Shown here piece by piece: positions 14,672 through 19,520 of a stretch of DNA of 19,520 nucleotides. The stretch is taken from contig CAYYHG010000045.1 of the NCBI GenBank assembly GCA_964471665.1, forward strand, positions 1 to 19,520. Direction: 5' to 3'. The translations under genes and the position numbers were made by a program. A model generated the notes under the pieces. It was not told the origin of the DNA, did no database searches, and saw nothing but the letters and a program-made list of their open reading frames with translations. The stretch comes from SW-9-67-25 sp964471665 (GTDB lineage Archaea; Halobacteriota; Halobacteria; Halobacteriales; Haloarculaceae). Numbering within the stretch: position 1 is the stretch's first letter; each line of letters begins with the position of its first letter.

Positions 14672-16159
14672 ATGGAATCGGCCCTGGGCTTTCACTCACT
14701 CGAGAACGAACGGGCGGCGTCGCTCGCGGTCGAAGGGACGTTGCCCGACTGGCTTACCGGAAGTCTCGTACGCAACGGCCCCGGGAGTTTCGCAGTCTCC
14801 GAGGGGGGAAGTGTCGACCACTGGTTCGACGGGCTGGCAATGTGCTATCGGTTTACCTTCGACCCTGGAAACCGGGCAGGCGGCTCTATCAGCGGAGCGG
14901 AAGACGCCGTCCACTACCGGAATCGGTTCCTCGAGACCGACGCCTACGAGGAGGCACAGGCGGGAGAATTCAATGGTGGCTTCGCCACCGGCGAGACGAC
15001 ACTCCGGGAGCGGCTCAGGGGGCTGTTTACCGAGCCGTACGACAACACCAACATCATCGTCGAGCGGGTCGGGGACCGCTACCTCGCGCTGACCGAGTCA
15101 CCGCGGGCCGTCGTGATCGATCCCGATACCCTCAGCGTCGAGGGGGACCTCCAGTACGATGGGTCCGAACCCTCTGGCCAGCTCGTGTGTGCGCACTTGA
15201 AACGCGACCCCGCGACAGGAACGCTGTTCAACATCGAAACGGAGTTTGGCCGCACCAGCACCTACCACGTCCACGCCGTATCGGACGACGGCGGCCGACG
15301 ACACGTCGGAAGCGTCGAGACGGACGCCCCGGCGTATATGCACAGCTTTGCGCTGACTCCACGCTACGTCGTCCTCACGGAGTTTCCGCTCCGGGTCAAT
15401 CCGCTGGCCTTCTTCAAACCCGGGCGACAGGGTCCTTTCATCGAACAGTTCGAGTGGCAGCCAGACCGCGGGACGCGGGTGATCGTCATCGACCGGTCCA
15501 GCGGCGAGATGATCGCCGAACCGGTGACGGACGCTGTGTTCGGCTTCCACCACGTCAATGCCTTCGAGCGCGACGGTGGGACGGAGTTGGTGTTCGATCT
15601 CGAGACCATCCCGGACGCGACGGCGATCGGTGAACTCTCCCTGGACAGCCTTCGACAGGGAAACCTCGACGCCGTTGCCGGTCGTCTCGAACGGTTCAGC
15701 GTCGACCTCGGTGGCGTGACGGGGACGGCCCGGTACGACACTGATGACGCGGCTGTGAGCCGGGAGATGCTGTACGACGACGGCACCGCACTGCCGACCG
15801 TCTCGCCGGCGCGGTGGTGCCGGCCACACCGCTACGTCTACGCGATGAGTCTGGACCAACCGGCGACCGAGTGGGCCACCGGCATACTGAAATACGACAC
15901 ACAGACCGGCGACGTGACCGAGTTCGAGGACGGTGGTACCTACTTCGGCGAGCCGATCTTCGTTCCCCGAGCAGACGGACCAGAGGACGCAGGCGTCGTG
16001 CTCACGGTGTCGCTGGACACTGGTGCCAGTCGTTCCCGACTGGTCGTTCTCGACGGCGAACGCTTCGAAGAACGGGCGCGAGTCGACCTTCCACACGCTG
16101 TCCCGTTCGATTTCCACGGCCGGTACTTCCCGGAAATCCGGGCGAGTGCAGCGGCGTGA
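14672..16159 (+). CDS. Carotenoid oxygenase (RPE65 / CCD family)
   Basis: A 495-aa non-haem iron enzyme that cleaves a carotenoid or apocarotenoid double bond to aldehydes such as retinal. The N-terminal family signature is LPDWLTGSLVRNGPGSF, followed by DHWFDGLAMCYRF. All four iron-binding histidines are identifiable: H175 (LVCAHLKRD), H224 (APAYMHSFALT), H293 or H294 (FGFHHVNAF) and H482 near the C-terminus (PFDFHGRYFP). The second-shell glutamates are plausible but not assigned. The length and seven-bladed propeller spacing fit the family, and no signal peptide is visible. The cleavage site and substrate cannot be read from sequence. Retinal supply for rhodopsins is an option, although haloarchaea usually use Brp/Blh for that. 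The stop codon touches a palindromic element. Confidence 0.93.
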   Translation: MESALGFHSLENERAASLAVEGTLPDWLTGSLVRNGPGSFAVSEGGSVDHWFDGLAMCYRFTFDPGNRAGGSISGAEDAVHYRNRFLETDAYEEAQAGEFNGGFATGETTLRERLRGLFTEPYDNTNIIVERVGDRYLALTESPRAVVIDPDTLSVEGDLQYDGSEPSGQLVCAHLKRDPATGTLFNIETEFGRTSTYHVHAVSDDGGRRHVGSVETDAPAYMHSFALTPRYVVLTEFPLRVNPLAFFKPGRQGPFIEQFEWQPDRGTRVIVIDRSSGEMIAEPVTDAVFGFHHVNAFERDGGTELVFDLETIPDATAIGELSLDSLRQGNLDAVAGRLERFSVDLGGVTGTARYDTDDAAVSREMLYDDGTALPTVSPARWCRPHRYVYAMSLDQPATEWATGILKYDTQTGDVTEFEDGGTYFGEPIFVPRADGPEDAGVVLTVSLDTGASRSRLVVLDGERFEERARVDLPHAVPFDFHGRYFPEIRASAAA

Positions 16160-16234
16160 CACTGTCGGCTGTACGCTCGTGAAATTTCGACACCCCGTAG
16201 GGTCGAATATCTCACGAAGGTATCGCCGACAGCC
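16159..16234. repeat. Palindromic element family B, copy 3
   Basis: About 76 bp, starting on the last base of the carotenoid oxygenase stop codon. The outer arms are ACTGTCGGC (16161-16169) and GCCGACAG (16225-16232). The inner arms TCGTGAAATTTCGACACCC and GGGTCGAATATCTCACGA pair across a GTA loop with one or two bulges. It gives the longest uninterrupted inner stem of the three copies. Its position fits a transcription-terminating hairpin. Confidence 0.8.
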
Positions 16235-16236
16235 TC

Positions 16237-16317
16237 GTAGCGATTGCTGTAAGCCATTGCCGGATCGACCGCAGGACGCGACGCGGTCGAAACGGAATTC
16301 GTTACAGCAATCACTAT
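16237..16317. repeat. Palindromic element family A, copy 2
   Basis: An 81-bp copy of the 5470-5551 element, differing by a handful of substitutions and one single-base gap. The left end is GTAGCGATTGCTGTAA and the right end TTACAGCAATCACTAT. It lies 2-3 bp after family B copy 3 and about 78 bp before the next gene start. No protein is encoded. Confidence 0.85.
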
Positions 16318-16394
16318 CGGTCGGTGGCTCTACAGGGGCGGCAACCAGCCCCGGCAAGCGAAAGGACTAATCAGTCCGGTCCGAATCTGGACGT

Positions 16395-16817
16395 GTGTCA
16401 GAGAAAACAGCGTCGCGGTTTCTGATAATTTCGGCTACCGTCTGCGTCCTGGCGTGTCTGGGGGCAGTACTCGTTCCAGTAGCGACAGGCGCGTCCCGCG
16501 CATTCACCGGGAGCGTCACGACGAGTGGACTCCTCGGACTCGTGTTCACCGTCCGGAACGTCCAGTTGCTCCGTGCGACCGGTGAACCGAGTCTTCCGCC
16601 CGCGGTCCTCACGACGATCTTTGGTGGGTGGTTCATGGTGGCGCCGTTGCTCTACACTGATCGCGTTTTCTACAACAATCCCTACGATCTATCAACAGTC
16701 TCGGGCGTCGTGTCGGCGTCGGTTCGACCGAGTCGCTCGGCTGCAGTTTCACGCTGTCCGGACGCGGGCACCCGCTCCGAGATGGTCCCGAGGCCAAACG
16801 GAGGCATATTGTTGTAG
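16395..16817 (+). pseudogene. Small membrane protein, apparently truncated at the C-terminus
   Basis: A frame from GTG 16395 to TAG 16817, 140 aa. The first about 100 residues look real, with three hydrophobic segments (FLIISATVCVLACLGAVLVP, TTSGLLGLVFTV, AVLTTIFGGWFMVAPLLY) in the style of small four-helix SPW-like haloarchaeal membrane proteins. After VSGVVSASV (about 16720) the residues become Ser/Arg/Pro-rich. They are antisense to the end of the DUF4188 gene, so the last helix is missing. Overlap with that convergent gene is 136 bp. A TATA-like ACTAATC near 16367 would give a leaderless mRNA. It may be a broken gene cut by a rearrangement; a short functional version is not excluded. Confidence 0.55.
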
Positions 16818-17197
16818 ACGGCCTCGTACTCTCGATCTCCGACGAGAAAGGTCTCGTGCCAGATTCCGACATCTCCGTCGCTCCCGACTTCCTGGTTGTA
16901 CTCGTGCCAGGCTGGCAAGTGTTCCTGATCCGGGTCGCGTGCGTACTCGTGTAGGTCCTCGAACGAGCGCCAGTACATGAACAGCATGTGGTTGCGAATT
17001 CCGAGATTTCGCTGGTAGCCGAGCAGCCCGCTGTCGGGGTCTGCTTCGAGTTCTCGCAACATTCGTGGCATCGCCAGAAAGACTGGAAGCCACTTGTGGA
17101 CTTTCCAGAGCGTGTTGATTCGCATCCCGATCCGGAACACGACGAAGTCCCCTTCGACATCTGCGGTCACGCGTTCGGAAATAATGTCTTCGCTCAT
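16682..17197 (-). CDS. DUF4188 family protein (monooxygenase-like)
   Basis: A 171-aa protein starting MSEDIISERVTADVEGDFVV, with the family motif IGMRINTLWKVHKWLPVFLAMPRM and a downstream LGIRNHMLFMYWRSFEDLHEYA and AWHEYN segment. These match the DUF4188 family, annotated elsewhere as putative monooxygenase or related to the phenylacetaldoxime dehydratase/ABM-like dimeric alpha-beta fold. No cofactor motif is visible, and its reaction is unknown. The last about 20 residues are polar and variable and overlap the truncated membrane ORF on the other strand. It starts 3 bp after the stop of the membrane protein at 17201, so the two form an operon transcribed leftwards. Confidence 0.88.
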   Translation of the reverse strand: MSEDIISERVTADVEGDFVVFRIGMRINTLWKVHKWLPVFLAMPRMLRELEADPDSGLLGYQRNLGIRNHMLFMYWRSFEDLHEYARDPDQEHLPAWHEYNQEVGSDGDVGIWHETFLVGDREYEAVYNNMPPFGLGTISERVPASGQRETAAERLGRTDADTTPETVDRS

Positions 17198-17200
17198 CGC

Positions 17201-17779
17201 TTATTCTCCGGTGTCTATCTGTGTGCGCTCGGTCTGGCTGTCACGGCGCCTGGACCACAGCACTCCACTGTACAGCAGCGCTGCCACGACGACGAGTGTA
17301 AACACTACTAACCAGCCGAGTGCGACCGACCCGACGAGCTGACTCTCGTATGGACCGATGACATCAGCCGGCGGTTCGTTCGGATTTGGGCCAAAGTGTT
17401 GCGTAATGACCATCGTGGCCAGAACAAAAAAGAGGACCATCCAGTACCGGACGCCGGCACGGTTTTGCCAGCCGAGATACAATCCCAGACCCACGAACGG
17501 ATACGCCAGTAAACTGACCGTGAACGCATTGACCTCGGGTATCAGCGGCCACCCGACGTGATTGCCCCGAATGATATGATCGATATGATGGCCAGCACCG
17601 AATAGAAGGACAAAGAATACGAGAAAGAGGAGTCGCAGTGGTAGCTTTTTACCGGTCACCCCTGAATCACGCAGCCAGGTCCGGATGGTGTGTCCGTTCC
17701 ACATGAACAGCCCCGACAGTGTCAACAGCGGGCACACGATCACCTGGAGGACCAGATCACACAATGGTTTTTGAGCCAT
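17201..17779 (-). CDS. Five-helix integral membrane protein of unknown function
   Basis: A 192-aa hydrophobic protein with about five membrane segments, beginning at residues 9, 46, 85, 111 and 147 (for example LPLRLLFLVFFVLLFGAG and VNAFTVSLLAYPFVGLGLYLGW). A conserved-looking motif AGHHIDHIIRGNHVGWPL follows helix two; its paired histidines could bind metal or haem, but this is inference. The C-terminus is charged and cytoplasmic-like (RRRDSQTERTQ). ATG 17779 is preferred because it preserves helix one; an internal Met at residue 27 is the alternative. It is the first gene of a two-gene operon with DUF4188, preceded by an AT-rich leader. I do not recognise a named family with confidence. 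Confidence 0.75.
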   Translation of the reverse strand: MAQKPLCDLVLQVIVCPLLTLSGLFMWNGHTIRTWLRDSGVTGKKLPLRLLFLVFFVLLFGAGHHIDHIIRGNHVGWPLIPEVNAFTVSLLAYPFVGLGLYLGWQNRAGVRYWMVLFFVLATMVITQHFGPNPNEPPADVIGPYESQLVGSVALGWLVVFTLVVVAALLYSGVLWSRRRDSQTERTQIDTGE

Positions 17780-18101
17780 TTATGGACATTGAGTTTTCTC
17801 GAAGGCTATTATTGTAAATCTTACTAACACAATAAATATTTGTATACGGAGTTTGAGAATACGCGGATATATATTACGGAACTGGTTATTATCAACCCGG
17901 AGCAGTAGGCTCTCGACAGAAGCGTACACGCCGATCAGCAGTCGCGTGTCGAAACGGTAATTCGGTACAGCAATCACTATCAGTCGTCTGCCGGACGCGT
18001 GCTGGTGCGTTGTTTCTGATCGGATCTGGCCGTGTGTCGCCAGTTCCCGTGTCGACACCATGCATATCCACACCCGGACGTGATTTGCTCAAGACATACC
18101 C
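17780..18101. other. AT-rich intergenic region with half a family A element
   Basis: Bases 17780-17890 are strongly AT-rich and should hold the promoter of the leftward membrane-protein/DUF4188 operon; TTTACAATAAT on the minus strand (about 17808-17818) is a TATA candidate. A family A right half ends at 17980. Bases 17985-18101 have ordinary composition and show no gene. A 97-codon minus-strand frame crossing the region is built from repeat sequence and is not credible. Confidence 0.5.
17931..17980. repeat. Family A element, right half (relic)
   Basis: GTCGAAACGGTAATTCGG (17948-17965) and TACAGCAATCACTAT (17966-17980) match the right half of the element at 5470-5551. Sequence to the left is diverged, and no ATAGTGATTGC arm is found, so this copy is broken. 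Confidence 0.7.
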
Positions 18102-18580
18102 TCACAAATCTCGACTTTCACTGTCTGTACCGATTGATATCGTGTCTTGACGTGTGACAGAGTCACGTCCGGGTGGATAGGCGAGGACCGCGCCGACGAG
18201 ATTCGTTGCTGCGATTGAAAGCCAGACGCCGGAGGGACCCCACCCGAAGATGAGGAACGGATCCAGAGCGATGTTCAACCCGACGGACCCCGCAACCACC
18301 AGCATCGGTGTGACGGTATTCCCCGCTCCCCGCATCAGCGCCATGAACGTGACGAATCCGAACAGGAACACCAGCCCGAGTGATATGAGTCGCATGTAGA
18401 CGGTCGCCAACTCCAGTACCTGCGGGGATGGTCCGATCACACGGAGGACGTCGTCGATGAACACGTATCCCAGTCCGCCGAGACCGAGCGCCCCGAGAAC
18501 CGACAGCGTGATAATCTGTGAGGCAGCCGCCGTCGCCAGTGATCGATCACCCGACACCTCCGCGTCGCGTGCGGGAACCA
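18102..18580 (-). pseudogene. MATE efflux transporter remnant with terminal and internal deletions
   Basis: The minus-strand frame ending at 18102 holds about 125 residues of a MATE multidrug exporter: VPARDAEVSGDRSLATAAASQ, the helix IITLSVLGALGLGGLGYVF, then LGLVFLFGFVTFMALMRGAGN and VGLNIALDPFLIFGWGP. Intact MATE proteins have about 450-500 residues and 12 helices. Here the first two or three helices are absent, with homology starting just past the NYN gene stop. After GWGP (end of helix five or six) the text jumps to GVWLSIAATNLVGAVLAY, which resembles the last helix. So the middle of the gene has been lost as well. The longer frame upstream is a shadow of the NYN gene. It is non-functional as an exporter. 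Confidence 0.7.
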
Positions 18581-18589
18581 ACGTATGGA

Positions 18590-19036
18590 TTACTCCTCGA
18601 GCGTGACCGCACGCTGGGCAGCGTTCCGGAGGGCGTCCGAGCGACCGTACTCTCCCGGAGCGACGGCGACAGTCTCGACGCCCCGCCGGGCCGCCCGCTC
18701 GAGGACGGGTTTGAAGTCGGTGTCCCGCGAGACAACGACGAGCACGTCGACGGTTCCCTCGGTCGCCGCCGCGGTCGCGTCCACCGCCAGACGCACGTCG
18801 ACGTCGCCGCTCGTGGTCACCACCTCGAACCCCCGTGCTTCCGCTGCCTGGAGGAGTTCCGGCGGCGCGTGCTCGTCCAGATAGAGCCGTACAATCGCGA
18901 GGCGGCCCTCCGAGGCGGCGACCTCGCGGACCTCGTCCAGGTCCACGTCGAACTCCTCGCGGAAGACGTTCGGGCCGTCGACGAACAGGCCGACCCGCCG
19001 CTCGCTCCCGGCTCGCAACGTATCCAGCAGTCCCAT
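18590..19036 (-). CDS. NYN domain protein (LabA/PIN-like, TIGR00288 type)
   Basis: A 148-aa NYN (PIN-like) domain protein, a family of putative metal-dependent RNases. Acidic motifs expected at the active site are present in order: VGLFVDGPNVF, TTSGDVDVRLAVDA, and VVVSRDTDFKPVLERA. Strand-helix alternation matches the whole domain, and there is no additional RNA-binding domain such as LOTUS. It has no signal peptide. ATG 19036 is used rather than GTG 19042, because a TATA-like GTATAT lies about 27 nt upstream (19061-19066), which suggests a leaderless transcript of its own. It lies 44 bp after glmS on the same strand, so read-through is also possible. RNA target unknown. Confidence 0.88.
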   Translation of the reverse strand: MGLLDTLRAGSERRVGLFVDGPNVFREEFDVDLDEVREVAASEGRLAIVRLYLDEHAPPELLQAAEARGFEVVTTSGDVDVRLAVDATAAATEGTVDVLVVVSRDTDFKPVLERAARRGVETVAVAPGEYGRSDALRNAAQRAVTLEE

Positions 19037-19057
19037 GCGCACAGTTCACGCCGCCCC

Positions 19058-19074
19058 GACATATACTGTCGGCC
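19058..19074 (-). promoter_or_regulatory. TATA box embedded in a palindrome / family B arm
   Basis: On the minus strand the sequence is GGCCGACAGTATATGTC. It contains the family B arm GCCGACAGTAT, a palindrome CCGACA/TGTCGG and a TATA-like GTATAT about 27 nt before ATG 19036. This is the only spacer between glmS and the NYN gene. Confidence 0.4.
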
Positions 19075-19080
19075 AAGGCA

Positions 19081-19520
19081 TCACTCGACGGTGACGCTTT
19101 TGGCCAGGTTTCGCGGTTTGTCGATCGATCGTCCCAGCCGCGCGGCGACGTGGTAGGCCACCAGTTGCAACTGCACGTTCGCCAGCACGCTCACGGCCCG
19201 CGGGTGTGTCTCCGGCACCTCGAGTACGTGGTCGGCGTACCGCTCGACGTCGCTCGCACCGTCGGTCACGGCCACCACCGGCGCGTTGCGCGCCTCGACC
19301 TCTTTGACGTTCCCGATGGTCTTGCGCGCGAGTTCGCCGTCGCCGGTCACGATGGCACAGACCGGCGTGTTCTCGGTCACCAGCGCCAGCGGCCCGTGTT
19401 TCAACTCCCCGGCGGCAAACCCCTCCGCGTGCTTGTAGGTGATCTCTTTCATTTTCAGCGCCCCCTCGAGCGCGACCGGGTAGTGGTAGCCCCGCCCGAT
19501 GAAGAAGTACGCCGACGCGC
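19081..19520 (-). CDS. glmS: Glutamine-fructose-6-phosphate aminotransferase (isomerising), C-terminal part
   Basis: The frame runs to TGA at 19081 and is open to the window edge, so the N-terminus lies outside. The 145 visible residues are the end of the second SIS (sugar isomerase) domain: YFFIGRGYHYPVALEGALK, KEITYKHAEGFAAGELKHGP (the family hallmark, with the catalytic Glu and the conserved Lys-His-Gly), ENTPVCAIV, and the C-terminal DKPRNLAKSVTVE. GlmS makes glucosamine-6-phosphate, feeding UDP-GlcNAc and glycan synthesis. The amidotransferase half with its Cys nucleophile is not in the window. The closing KSVTVE is the normal end of the family, so nothing is lost at this end. Confidence 0.95.
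   Translation of the reverse strand, partial: ASAYFFIGRGYHYPVALEGALKMKEITYKHAEGFAAGELKHGPLALVTENTPVCAIVTGDGELARKTIGNVKEVEARNAPVVAVTDGASDVERYADHVLEVPETHPRAVSVLANVQLQLVAYHVAARLGRSIDKPRNLAKSVTVE

Noticed and set aside
5470..17980. CRISPR array
   Set aside because: The repeats are palindromic, about 80 bp, and dispersed by kilobases; there is no regular spacer pattern and no cas gene.
17780..18073. A 97-aa minus-strand frame
   Set aside because: It consists of repeat arm and AT-rich promoter sequence and has no coding character.
1..19520. tRNA or rRNA genes
   Set aside because: No cloverleaf with a GTTCRANYC-type T arm or rRNA-like conserved stretch was seen on either strand by eye.

Overview
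The window is chromosomal DNA of a halophilic archaeon (class Halobacteria). It has high G+C with strong G/C at third codon positions, proteins rich in Asp and Glu, start codons placed about 25-27 nt after TATA-like boxes (leaderless style), and several protein families that I recognise as haloarchaeal. The genus cannot be fixed from this sequence alone.

Layout, left to right. (1) 232-5436, + strand: a tightly packed chemotaxis operon, cheB-cheA-cheR followed by a HEAT-repeat gene. Gene junctions overlap or nearly overlap (CheA/CheR by ATGA, CheR/HEAT by TAATG). No cheY, cheW, cheC or cheD lies inside the window. (2) 5437-8199: a palindromic element, then a large CHAT (caspase-like) protein, and a convergent 42-aa hydrophobic peptide gene that is too short for ordinary ORF calling. 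(3) 8200-9530: an AT-rich island, then an orphan response regulator of the receiver-PAS type. (4) 9563-10816: a second type of palindromic element, a two-domain VOC/extradiol dioxygenase-like protein, and a possible 49-aa reverse ORF. (5) 10817-13046, - strand: an M20 metallopeptidase followed by a geranylgeranyl-reductase-type flavoprotein. (6) 13074-14517: another palindrome, a 55-aa histone-fold-like protein (-), a 48-aa zinc-finger protein (+) and endonuclease III (+). (7) 14672-16159: a leaderless carotenoid oxygenase whose stop codon touches two back-to-back palindromic elements. (8) 16395-17779: an apparently truncated membrane protein overlapping, tail to tail, a DUF4188 gene that forms a two-gene unit with a five-helix membrane protein. 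(9) 17780-18580: an AT-rich gap, a half palindrome and a decayed MATE transporter gene. (10) 18590-19520, - strand: a NYN-domain nuclease-like protein and the C-terminal part of glmS, cut by the window end.

Working relations. CheB, CheA and CheR form the methylation and phosphorelay core of taxis, and the HEAT protein is probably the archaeal adaptor side of the same machine. Regions 2-4 and 7-9 look like accessory DNA. They carry two families of roughly 80-bp hairpin-forming repeats (three copies of family A, three full copies plus several relics of family B), a transporter pseudogene, a truncated gene and AT-rich patches. The best candidate for an undescribed system is the CHAT protease-like protein paired with the tiny single-helix peptide. 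It may be a protease/membrane-effector pair in stress or defence, but that role is inference only.
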